Source: Oricola thermophila (GTDB taxonomy: Bacteria; Pseudomonadota; Alphaproteobacteria; Rhizobiales; Rhizobiaceae). From it: 64,000 bases of DNA. Below the pieces are notes generated by a model, which ran no database searches, was not told where the DNA came from, and was given only the letters and a program-made list of their open reading frames with translations. Below are positions 34,389-41,795 of this stretch, in pieces. The stretch lies in contig NZ_CP054836.1 in the NCBI RefSeq assembly GCF_013358405.1, forward strand, positions 3,748,501-3,812,500, written 5' to 3'. Every line of letters begins with the position of its first letter. The first letter of the stretch is position 1. Both the position numbers and the translations under genes were made by a program.

Positions 34389-34987
34389 TCTTCCGGCAAC
34401 AGTGTTTCGATCGGCCCGGCCTGTTCCGCCGCTTCGCCAACGGATGCGATCGCGGCCAGCATGTCCGCAATCTTTTGCCGTTCGGAGCGTGCAATGTCCT
34501 TCAGCACGCGACGCGCGCCGGTCGTTCCTTCCTTGCTGACGGCCGCCGCGATGTCGTCAGCGTACCGGGCGAGGCCGTCGAAGGATTTTGCCAACGCGAC
34601 GCCAATGCGTGTCGCCGCGGCCTCGATCCCGTGTTCGCCGTCGATCGGCAACAGCTTGCGTTCACGCTCGGCAAGGTCGAGCGCCTTCAGCCGCGCCTCG
34701 TATTTGGCGCGCTCGGCCTGATGATCGCGCAGCGCAGGCGACGCCGGCTGGCGCGTCGTCTCGGCCGCCGATTCCTTCGCCGCGTCTCCGACCTCGTCGA
34801 CGGCCCGGTCATAGGCGGCCAGTTCGACCAGGCGCGACCGGCCGCGCTTGCGTGTCTCGATCTTGCCTGCAGCCTCGAGACTGGCAACTCGTTTCGCAGC
34901 GGCTTGGCGTGATACACCCTTCCGCTTTGCTAGCTCGGCGACGGTGATCCAAACGCCGCCGTCATCGGCATCGGCGATCGGATCCAT
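34385..34987 (-). CDS. Terminase small subunit, Nu1-like
   Basis: 200 residues. The N-terminal winged helix (WITVAELAKRKGVSRQAAAK, then RVASLEAAGKIETRKRGRSR) is followed by a coiled-coil linker with ERAKYEARLKALDLAERERK and a helical end. This is how cos-binding small terminases are built. AAGGGGAAGG upstream supports the ATG at 34987 over one 7 codons earlier. It would bind the cos region, probably the 195-bp gap just upstream. Confidence 0.82.
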   Translation of the reverse strand: MDPIADADDGGVWITVAELAKRKGVSRQAAAKRVASLEAAGKIETRKRGRSRLVELAAYDRAVDEVGDAAKESAAETTRQPASPALRDHQAERAKYEARLKALDLAERERKLLPIDGEHGIEAAATRIGVALAKSFDGLARYADDIAAAVSKEGTTGARRVLKDIARSERQKIADMLAAIASVGEAAEQAGPIETLLPEE

Positions 34988-35182
34988 GCGCAGCCTTCCC
35001 CTTTCCATGTCAACCCGACGGCCGGATCGTCAACCTTGTCAACCCAAGATTCCGGCAGCCTATCTAGCGAAATTCCGGGCTCGCCCCGGCCCGTGCGGCG
35101 GGGGCGGCCCGGAAGGACCCGCGCGCCCTCGACCCTCGCCTGAAGCGGGGAACGAGGGGAGGGCGCGCGCACCGCTGCCCGG
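34988..35182. other. Candidate cos / packaging region with a large hairpin
   Basis: A gene-free 195-bp gap directly upstream of the small terminase gene, where lambda-type phages keep cos. It is very GC-rich (GGCGGGGGCGGCCCGG around 35096-35111) and holds a long inverted repeat: GCGCGCCCTC (35121-35130) pairs perfectly with 35159-35168, extended inside by CCCTCG/CGAGGG. Function is inferred from position. Confidence 0.4.
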
Positions 35183-35710
35183 TCAGTCTGGCAGCAGCTG
35201 TTCGGTTTCGTGCAGGACGCGCGGCGCAAGCTTTTCCTCGATCACCTCGGCCAGCACCTCGAGATAAACCCGGTCATTGTTCGTGATGTCGTGCGCCGGG
35301 TTCGGGCCGAACAGTTCGCGGATCGGCAGCCTTGCAGCGCCTTTGCGCATGAACACGCCCCTGTGACCCGACGCCATCGTCGCCAGGAACGCATGACGAT
35401 ACGAACCGCGCGGCCTCACATAGACGCCGCGTGACGTTTGCGTTGCACTAAGCTTCGCAAGAGGTATCCATCCGGATTTGACGATTACCTCGCTCGTATT
35501 CCCACCCGCATTGAACCGGGCCGTAGTTAGATCCTTGATCACCTTCTGCGTCAGCTTCAGTCGCGGCGATGCCCGGCGCAGATATTGCGTCCGCGCCTGT
35601 TGCGTCACCCGACGCCCGGCCCGCGCGAATGCCTTCGCCTTGATGTCGCCGGGCAGGCGACGGAATGCACGCGACAGCGCGATATATTCCGTTGCGTCGG
35701 CGTAGATCAT
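35183..35710 (-). CDS. Minor tail protein Z / HK97 gp10-like
   Basis: 175 residues, basic. SRAFRRLPGDIKAKAFARAG, RRVTQQARTQYLRRASPRLKL and GSYRHAFLATMASGHRGVFM fit prophage minor tail protein Z and gp10-type tail-completion proteins. Unusually it lies before the terminase genes rather than after the portal; in the linear phage genome it would be at the far end from the head genes. The weakly supported ATG at 35710 begins MIYADATEY; longer in-frame sequence runs into the terminator. Confidence 0.7.
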   Translation of the reverse strand: MIYADATEYIALSRAFRRLPGDIKAKAFARAGRRVTQQARTQYLRRASPRLKLTQKVIKDLTTARFNAGGNTSEVIVKSGWIPLAKLSATQTSRGVYVRPRGSYRHAFLATMASGHRGVFMRKGAARLPIRELFGPNPAHDITNNDRVYLEVLAEVIEEKLAPRVLHETEQLLPD

Positions 35711-35784
35711 CGGCGAAGGCGTTCGGCGGTTTTGGCCGCCGGCATCATGACGACCTCCTGCGGCTCGGTTTGCGACAGGCAACA

Positions 35785-35818
35785 AAAAACCCGCCGGGCC
35801 GATGGCCGGGCGGGTTTT
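35785..35818 (-). terminator. Intrinsic terminator between gene 35911 and the structural operon
   Basis: AAAACCCGCC ... GGCGGGTTTT hairpin with a GGCC/GGCC inner extension. On the minus strand the hairpin is followed by TTTTTTG. It lies after the stop of the gene ending at 35911 and before the structural genes, so late transcription must pass it or start after it. Confidence 0.75.
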
Positions 35819-35910
35819 CGTGCTTTTCCTGCGTGACAAACAATGCGCCAAATTCCGGTCGCAGGTCAAGCCCGTTGCGGCGGCTTTTCACCATTTGCCT
35901 AAGCCATTGA

Positions 35911-36852
35911 TCATAATTGCCTTTTCGGCGCGCCGCCGGGCCGCTTCGCCGCTTCCAGGTCCGGAAGGATTTTCGGCGTCCGGCGATTTTGCGCCGAATC
36001 CGGCGACTCGCACCACGGGCGCGCCGGCCATTCGTCGGCGACGATCTCTATTGTCTCGAGCCGGCCGGAAAGATCGCCCGCGAGATGCGTCATCGCCGCG
36101 GCAAAAATCTCGTATTCCGCCCGCTCGACCATCGCCGGCACCGGATCCGGGTCGAACTTCCGGCGCTGATAGGCGCCGGGCAGCGGCCGCCGCTTGCGCG
36201 ACGACCAGCCGTCGACCTCGATCGTTTCCGTAACGATCCGGTCGCTGCCGTCCGGGTTCGTGCCGACGACGGTCGGGATTTCGCGCAGCACATACCATTT
36301 TGGGCGTCCGCCCTCGCCGATCTCGACCGTCGCTTCCGGCAGATCCATGCGCCATTGCGGCACCGTGCCGAGGATTGCATGCCGCACGACCAGGACGTCG
36401 GCGGCGACGCGGAACACCGTTTCGCCGTCGCGCTCGACAATCGCCGCGCGCAGCGTGTCTTCGACCGCCTTTCGCGCGAGGTCCGCGTCGATCGCCACCA
36501 GTTCCGGCGCCGGGTTCCATCCGTCCGGCACCTCGACGACAAGGCCGGCCAGCGCCTCGACGGCCTCGGCGATGCGCAATGCGTCCGCATGCGGCCAGCC
36601 CGCCACGTCGAACGGCACGCATCCGTACCGGTTCGGCTGGCGATCTATGACCGAATGCAGTTCGCCATAGCGCAGGATCGAGGCCCACGCGCTGGCCGCA
36701 GACAGCCCGGCGGGACGCTCGGCGGCGGGCATTTTCGGCAATTCGTCGCGCCAGGCCCATTGCAGCGCCGCCGAAACCGTCATTTTTCGCCGTTTCGCGC
36801 CCCCTTGCGTCCCTAGCGTCCCCGAAACCGGCCTTCCGTCCCTGTCATCCAT
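35911..36852 (-). CDS. Phage protein of unknown function upstream of the late operon
   Basis: 313 residues, not recognised. It has a short helical start (MTVSAALQWAWRDELPKMPA), an FDVAGWPHADALRIAEAVEAL segment near residue 90, a beta-rich middle with GGRPKWYVLREIPTVVG, and a C-terminal region with MVERAEYEIFAAAMTHLAGDL. AGGAGG and AAGGA precede the ATG at 36852, which is better than the in-frame ATG at 36876. It is the first minus-strand gene after the repeat-rich gap and is followed by a terminator; a regulatory or replication role is possible. Confidence 0.65.
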   Translation of the reverse strand: MDDRDGRPVSGTLGTQGGAKRRKMTVSAALQWAWRDELPKMPAAERPAGLSAASAWASILRYGELHSVIDRQPNRYGCVPFDVAGWPHADALRIAEAVEALAGLVVEVPDGWNPAPELVAIDADLARKAVEDTLRAAIVERDGETVFRVAADVLVVRHAILGTVPQWRMDLPEATVEIGEGGRPKWYVLREIPTVVGTNPDGSDRIVTETIEVDGWSSRKRRPLPGAYQRRKFDPDPVPAMVERAEYEIFAAAMTHLAGDLSGRLETIEIVADEWPARPWCESPDSAQNRRTPKILPDLEAAKRPGGAPKRQL

Positions 36853-37256
36853 CTTCCTTAACCTCCTGTTTTCCATAAGAAAAAAAATCGAATAGGGACG
36901 CTAGGGACGCTAGGGAGGGTAATTCCCGTATTACGTGAGAAAAATTTTCGCGCAGAAAACCCCGAACCCCCATACACGCGCATATAAAAAAGGTTCGGAA
37001 CTTGCGTCCCTAGCGTCCCTATCGTCCGAAACCATTGAATTTTCGTGCTTTTCTCGCCCCTATCCCCGTTATCTTGCGTCCCTGACAGGGACGCTAGCGC
37101 CCCTATCGACCCTGTCAGGGACAAAAACCGCCCCTCGTCTCGCGGTGACGGCCGAAAGGGGAGAAGGGCAAAAGACGGCGCACAAGGCGCAGCAAGCGGC
37201 GGCTCGACATGCGCGAGGCAAGGGGCGATATTGCGAGCGCACGAAAGGAGACAGCG
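36853..37256. repeat. 404-bp divergent gap with iterated GCGTCCCTA repeats
   Basis: No gene fits here. The 9-mer GCGTCCCTA occurs as a direct pair at 37004-37021, as inverted tandem copies at 36893-36901 and 36902-36910 with a partial third, and again near 37076 and 37087. One further copy (36807-36815) lies just inside the start of the 36852 gene. Two near-perfect palindromes GTCCCTG-A/T-CAGGGAC-type lie at 37079-37093 and 37108-37122. A-rich tracts (36878-36888 and 36939-36948) are interspersed. Candidate replication origin or multi-site operator for the divergent genes 36852 and 37257. Confidence 0.7.
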
Positions 37257-37613
37257 ATGAAAGCCATGATCGCGGCAATCGCCCTGGTCGCATCGACAGC
37301 ATCGGCGTCGGCGATCGAGGCGACGACCGAACAGCGAAACGTCATCGTCAACATAGCCGCAGCGACGGTGATCGCCGGCAAATGCGAAAGCGCGACGGTG
37401 AACACGCAGGTCGTCGCGGCCGTCATGGCCGCATGGCAGATGCCGGCCGACAGCTTCTCGCCCGGCGGCCCGTTCGAACCGGCCATGATCGAGGCCATGC
37501 AAAAGGCGCATGACGATGCGGCCGCGATCGACGGCCCGGCCGCCTGCGGAGTCGCGCGCGCCATGTTCGGACCGGACGGCGCCAACGTGCCGAATTTCGT
37601 CAGCTTCGACTAG
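37257..37613 (+). CDS. Secreted small protein, candidate moron
   Basis: 118 residues beginning with a clear Sec signal peptide, MKAMIAAIALVASTASASA, cleaved before IEATTE. The mature part is helical with one Cys pair (KCES and AACGV) that could form a disulfide in the periplasm. AAGGAG stands before the ATG at 37257. It is transcribed opposite to both flanking operons and overlaps the next gene's end by 14 bp, the mark of a lysogenic-conversion (moron) gene. Function is unknown. Confidence 0.7.
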   Translation: MKAMIAAIALVASTASASAIEATTEQRNVIVNIAAATVIAGKCESATVNTQVVAAVMAAWQMPADSFSPGGPFEPAMIEAMQKAHDDAAAIDGPAACGVARAMFGPDGANVPNFVSFD

Positions 37614-37833
37614 CACGGCGCCCGCCTTTCCCGTCCCGAGACAGTTCGAAGGCAACGCGGTTGCGGATCCTGTCGGCGCAGGCGGCGACCGCGTCGCATG
37701 GCCGTTCGCGGCCCGTCGCGGCGCAGACGCACGCCCCGCCATTGGCGAACTCGCAGATAATGCGCCAGACGGGCGGCGGTTCTGGCGCCCCGGTCGAAAG
37801 TCGGCGCGGCCGACGAGGGGAAAGGGCCGACAT
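37600..37833 (-). CDS. Small Cys-containing phage protein
   Basis: 77 residues, MSALSPRRPRRLSTG start, then VWRIICEFANGGACVCAATG and RPCDAVAACADRIRNRVAFE. The ATG shares a base with the stop of the gene before it (TGATG), which is the main support for it. Three or four Cys residues could bind metal. It is the last gene of the leftward early operon and runs into the convergent moron gene. Confidence 0.5.
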   Translation of the reverse strand: MSALSPRRPRRLSTGAPEPPPVWRIICEFANGGACVCAATGRERPCDAVAACADRIRNRVAFELSRDGKGGRRASRS

Positions 37834-38042
37834 CACCACAGCGGCTCCCGGCACGCGATCCCGTGCCTCTTGTAGAGAAAATGCAGCCGCCGGAAATGCG
37901 CCTTGCCCGGCAGGTTGCCGCGCCGCCGGGCGCGCAGATAGGGAACGATCATGCCGCCCTTGCGCCGGTGGATGACGACGGCCGACTCGTATGTCATCCC
38001 GCCCCGGCGGAATATCCGCCTTGTCCGATATGCCGCAAACAT
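37833..38042 (-). CDS. Small very basic phage protein
   Basis: 69 residues, about a third Arg/Lys/His: MFAAYRTRRIFRRGGMTYES, then RRKGGMIVPYLRARRRGNLP and HFLYKRHGIACREPLW. Coupled by TGATG to the genes on both sides. Likely nucleic-acid binding given its charge; no family recognised. Confidence 0.5.
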   Translation of the reverse strand: MFAAYRTRRIFRRGGMTYESAVVIHRRKGGMIVPYLRARRRGNLPGKAHFRRLHFLYKRHGIACREPLW

Positions 38043-38293
38043 CACGCGGGCCCGCCGCGCGGTTGCCGGCGCAGCCGGTCGCCGATGACCGGCAGGATCG
38101 CATCGAGCAGTACGGATGCACGGTGCCTTGCGCTGGCGACGGCATTGACCAGGCGCGGGTAATTCTCCGGCGCGGCGGCCGTCATGTCGCGCGCCTGTTG
38201 CCACGTGCAGTTGAGCCCCGCACCGGCCGCCCAGGCGGAAAACAGTTCGCCGGCGGCGAGGTCGATCAGTTCCGGTGTCTTGACGATCTTCAT
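38042..38293 (-). CDS. Hypothetical helical phage protein
   Basis: 83 residues, MKIVKTPELIDLAAGELFSA with WQQARDMTAAAPENYPRLVN and a basic C-terminus QPRGGPA. Start and stop overlap the neighbours (ATGA, TGATG). No recognised domain; part of the leftward early operon downstream of the primase-helicase. Confidence 0.55.
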   Translation of the reverse strand: MKIVKTPELIDLAAGELFSAWAAGAGLNCTWQQARDMTAAAPENYPRLVNAVASARHRASVLLDAILPVIGDRLRRQPRGGPA

Positions 38294-38748
38294 TCCCGAC
38301 CACCTGTCTTTTCCGGGCCGTAAGCCCAATCGTAAAGGGAGCCGCGATCGACGATCGTCAAAGGCTCGACCGGACCGGAGGCGAACTTGTCGCCGCGCGA
38401 TATATCTGCGGCAGCGGCCATAGCGCGGGCCGCCCTGTCGATCGCCACCTCGAAAAACCCGATTACCCAATCGGACTCGAAATACACCCCTCCGTGCCGC
38501 AGCACGGCAAGCGCCTGCACCGTTCCAGGCTCGCAAAGAAGCACGCGGACACCAGGCTTGCCGACCTCGCGCAGCCTCTCCTCCAGGTGCCGCGCCACGG
38601 GGCGCGTCGCGCAATAGACGACATCACCATCGGATACCCGATCGACAAGGCGCGCTGTTCTGCCCGTCCGCCTGCAGCCCGCCTCGAATGCCGCCAACGC
38701 CGCGCGCAATGCCGCGGCGCACCCGAAATCGTCAATATTCCCGATCAT
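38290..38748 (-). CDS. Hypothetical phage protein
   Basis: 152 residues: GNIDDFGCAAALRAALAAFE, GDVVYCATRPVARHLEERLR, then VLLCEPGTVQALAVLRHGGV and VDRGSLYDWAYGPEKTGG. A mixed alpha/beta layout is suggested; no motif identifies it. The ATG at 38748 overlaps the primase-helicase stop by 4 nt. Confidence 0.55.
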   Translation of the reverse strand: MIGNIDDFGCAAALRAALAAFEAGCRRTGRTARLVDRVSDGDVVYCATRPVARHLEERLREVGKPGVRVLLCEPGTVQALAVLRHGGVYFESDWVIGFFEVAIDRAARAMAAAADISRGDKFASGPVEPLTIVDRGSLYDWAYGPEKTGGRE

Positions 38749-40439
38749 GCGCTTTCCTCCTTTCCTGTCTGTTCGGCCACGCCCTGCGGCCACCATTCAT
38801 GCTTGACGCGAATGCCGCGATAGATCGGCGCCCCGTTCGTCTTCGCCTTGTGGAATTGCTGCATGGTCTCGCCGTCGGGCGACGGCCATGTGCGCCGTGC
38901 GGCGTCCGGCAGGCGGCGATAGAAGGTCGTGTCCCGCACCTTCACCGTGCCGGTTTCCATCGCGTAGCGTTCATATGAGCGGTACAGGTCGAAGGGCTTT
39001 TCGCTGTCCTGGTCGTCGCCCGTGACCTCGCAGGCATTGCGGATGAACGATCCGATCGGATCCTCCTCCTCGCGATATTCCTGCGTAGCGTCGAGAATGT
39101 CGCGCGGCGGATTGAGCCCGCCGGAATTGAGCATCGCCAGCGCGCCGTCGACGGCCCATTTCAGGATCTGCGGCGCCTCGGCCAACAGCTTTTGCGGCAG
39201 TTCCTTGTCGACCTCGTCTTTCGCGATCTGGACATTCCAGGGCACGAGGTGGATGCGCCGCCAGATGCCGTCGTCATTGCCGACGATCACCGGCTTGTGG
39301 TTTCCCGAGACAATCAACGTGAATTGCGGATCGAACTCGAAAAAATCCTGGTGCAGACGCCGCACGGCCAGCGGCTCGCCGCCGGTCAGCCGTTTGATAA
39401 GGGCCTCCTTGAAGCGCACGCCCGATTCCGGCTCGGAAGCGGCGACGAGGCGGGCGCCGGGAAGGCGGGCAAGGTCGGGCGTCGCCTCGGAACCCGACCG
39501 GCGGTCCTCGCCGGCAAAACTGTCGATCGACAGCGTGACGGCATAGTCGGACAGGATCTTCGCCAGCGTGTCGACGAATGTCGACTTGCCGTTGCGTCCG
39601 ATGCCATAGAAAAAGGCGATCATCTGCTCGGTATTGATGCCGAGCAGGGCATAGCCGGCCAGCCGCTGCAGATATTGACGCATTGCCGGCGACGGCTGCA
39701 CGCGCGCGAGAAATCGCTCCCATTCCTTCGGTCGCGGCGCGTCGAGGTCGACATCGACGGGCGCGACCTTGGAAATCAGGTCGTCGCGGCGGTGCGGATC
39801 GAGGCGGACATTCCAGACCGTGCGGCCATCATCGCCGGGAAAGTCGCTTTCCTCGCGATAGAAGCGCAGCGTTCCGTTGCCGACATTGAGCGCGTAGAGG
39901 TCGCGATTGAGGTCGTCGACCGATGCCGGTCGATAGGCTTGCGCCTCGGTCAGCATGTTCGAAATCTTCGACGAACCGCATGACGATTTGGCATGCCGGA
40001 TCCGGCTCTTGTGACGGTCGGCAAGTCGTTCCTTCACCTTCTCCGCCGCGGCGACCTGATCGTTCCACACCTTGCGGTCGGCAACATTGGCCTGCAGTTC
40101 CTCCCGCGTCGCCGATTTTGCGTCGAAGGGCGCGGCAAGGCTTTCCTGCGCAATGCGGCCGGCATCGAGGATTTCGCGATCGCGTTCCGGTATGTCGAGG
40201 AAATCGACCTCGCGGAAAATGGCCTCGGCCGCGCGGTGCGCCAGGCGCCGCACGATCGCGCCGGATTCATCCTCCTTCCACCGCCTTCCGTCATAGGCAT
40301 GCCAGCCGACATGCGTGACGTGGCGCACATCGTTTCCCGCCCATATCAGGAACCGCCGGGCGTTGCCGATGTCGTGTTCCGGCTGCTTCGCGCATTCGGC
40401 GATGATTTCGCGCTCGGCGTCCTTGTCCGCTTCAGTCAT
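38745..40439 (-). CDS. P4/D5-family phage primase-helicase (SF3 AAA+)
   Basis: 564 residues. The N-terminal half corresponds to the D5_N region (FLIWAGNDVRHVTHVGWHAY, ALNVGNGTLRFYREE). The C-terminal SF3 helicase has Walker A FFYGIGRNGKSTFVDTLAKI near residue 280, a sensor region FTLIVSGNHKPVIVGNDDGI and the arginine-finger stretch WRRIHLVPW. It should load on and unwind the phage origin. The ATG at 40439 starts MTEADKDAE; upstream in-frame residues overlap the methyltransferase gene. Confidence 0.92.
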   Translation of the reverse strand: MTEADKDAEREIIAECAKQPEHDIGNARRFLIWAGNDVRHVTHVGWHAYDGRRWKEDESGAIVRRLAHRAAEAIFREVDFLDIPERDREILDAGRIAQESLAAPFDAKSATREELQANVADRKVWNDQVAAAEKVKERLADRHKSRIRHAKSSCGSSKISNMLTEAQAYRPASVDDLNRDLYALNVGNGTLRFYREESDFPGDDGRTVWNVRLDPHRRDDLISKVAPVDVDLDAPRPKEWERFLARVQPSPAMRQYLQRLAGYALLGINTEQMIAFFYGIGRNGKSTFVDTLAKILSDYAVTLSIDSFAGEDRRSGSEATPDLARLPGARLVAASEPESGVRFKEALIKRLTGGEPLAVRRLHQDFFEFDPQFTLIVSGNHKPVIVGNDDGIWRRIHLVPWNVQIAKDEVDKELPQKLLAEAPQILKWAVDGALAMLNSGGLNPPRDILDATQEYREEEDPIGSFIRNACEVTGDDQDSEKPFDLYRSYERYAMETGTVKVRDTTFYRRLPDAARRTWPSPDGETMQQFHKAKTNGAPIYRGIRVKHEWWPQGVAEQTGKEESA

Positions 40440-40450
40440 GACGCCCCGCC

Positions 40451-41308
40451 TTACGTGTCGAGCCGGGCGAGCAGGTCGTCGCCGTCTGCAGCCCCGGAAC
40501 CTGCGCGCCAGACCGATCGAGCCCGGCGCCGGTCGACAGGCCCGGCCGGGTCGAGGATCCATTCGATCCGCTCGCGCGCGATGGCGAAATATTTCGGGTC
40601 AGATTCCACGCCGACAAACCGGCGCCCCTCGAGGATGCACGCGATTCCGGTCGTGCCGGAGCCCATGAACGGGTCGAGGACCATGTCGCCGGGATTCGTG
40701 AAGTCGCGCAGGATTTCGCGCATCAGCGCGACCGGCTTTTCCGTCGGGTGCCGCCCGTCTCGATCGGGGGCGTTCGTGAGGCAGGTATAGACGCCGCGCT
40801 TGCCGCCGCCGTTCCAGCGCGAATGCCCCTTGCCGCACCATGCTGCAACGAACATTTCGACGCCCATCGCCGGACCCTGACCATTGAATTGAGGCGGCGC
40901 ATCAGGTTTTACCCAGGCGCATGCGCGCTTGTATTTCGCTTCGGCGTCCTCGATCGCGTCCCGCCACGGGGCAACACCTTCAGGTGTGCAGAAAGCTATC
41001 AGCCAGCCGCGGGAAACCTTGACCATGAGGGGCGTTACTTTTGGACGGATGCTCTCGACAGATGAGAAGTCTAGAGTCTTCAATGCATTTCTTGCGTTCC
41101 GGCGAGGTGTCCGACCGACCTCGAGATCGCTTGCGACCTTGCCCCCTCGAGCCCCGGCCTTCGCCTTGTGCATGTTGGATTCATATGGCGGATCGCCGAT
41201 CACGGCATCGGCGCTGTCCGCCCCCATGTCGCGCAACACCGCGCAGCAGTCGCCGCGAATGATCGTGACATGCTCGCCGAGCGAAACAGTTTCATGGCCG
41301 ATCGTCAT
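40451..41308 (-). CDS. Phage DNA methyltransferase (N6-adenine/N4-cytosine, DPPY type)
   Basis: 285 residues. Motif IV DPPY is at residues 39-42 and motif I DPFMGSGTTG near 235, i.e. the beta-class order. HPTEKPVALMREILRDF precedes the SAM site as in site-specific amino-methyltransferases. No restriction partner is encoded nearby, so it is an orphan enzyme that may protect phage DNA or alter host gene control. GAGGG precedes the ATG at 41308. It lies between the two primase genes. Confidence 0.88.
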   Translation of the reverse strand: MTIGHETVSLGEHVTIIRGDCCAVLRDMGADSADAVIGDPPYESNMHKAKAGARGGKVASDLEVGRTPRRNARNALKTLDFSSVESIRPKVTPLMVKVSRGWLIAFCTPEGVAPWRDAIEDAEAKYKRACAWVKPDAPPQFNGQGPAMGVEMFVAAWCGKGHSRWNGGGKRGVYTCLTNAPDRDGRHPTEKPVALMREILRDFTNPGDMVLDPFMGSGTTGIACILEGRRFVGVESDPKYFAIARERIEWILDPAGPVDRRRARSVWRAGSGAADGDDLLARLDT

Positions 41309-41318
41309 GCCGCGACCC

Positions 41319-41795
41319 TCAAATTTCAGGCATGCGGCAGATGGTGAAGGCGCGGCGGCCGCGGCCCGTCGAGGGCGCGACGGCAATGAACCCCTTGTCA
41401 AGCAGCACCTGATAGGCGGCCTCGACATGGGATGCGGCAACGCCCGACCTCGTTTCGATGTCCATTGCCATCGGGCGCACGATGCCGCCGACGCCGGCCA
41501 TGTCGGCCAGCGCACGAAACACCTTCAACTCGCGCACCGAGAGTCCGACCGATTTTGCCCGCTCGGCGAGTTCGCGCGTCGTTTCGCGCGTTTTGGGGAA
41601 AAGGGCCTTGTGATGCGCGGCCGCCTTGGCGACCTCGCCATCGAGCGCGGTCAGGTCGATGCGATCGAACAGCGCCTGCACCATCTGGCCGGGCGTCATG
41701 CCGTGACGGGCGGCGGCGAGGCGAATTGCGTTGTGCCGGCTTTCCGGCGCGCGCACGGTGAAGCGGTAAATCGGCGGGTCGAATGTCGCGCTCAT
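41319..41795 (-). CDS. Predicted DNA-binding protein with winged-helix C-terminus
   Basis: 158 residues. The N-terminus RFTVRAPESRHNAIRLAAAR, then HGMTPGQMVQALFD resembles a ribbon-helix-helix unit, and the C-terminus (LSVRELKVFRALADMAGVGG, VEAAYQVLLDKGFIAVAPS) a winged helix. It starts with a 4-nt overlap on the primase stop. Possibly an origin-binding or regulatory factor; no close family is recognised. Confidence 0.6.
   Translation of the reverse strand: MSATFDPPIYRFTVRAPESRHNAIRLAAARHGMTPGQMVQALFDRIDLTALDGEVAKAAAHHKALFPKTRETTRELAERAKSVGLSVRELKVFRALADMAGVGGIVRPMAMDIETRSGVAASHVEAAYQVLLDKGFIAVAPSTGRGRRAFTICRMPEI

Noticed and set aside
36804-37122. CRISPR array
   Set aside because: Repeat unit is only 9 bp, in both orientations and with irregular spacing; no cas genes.
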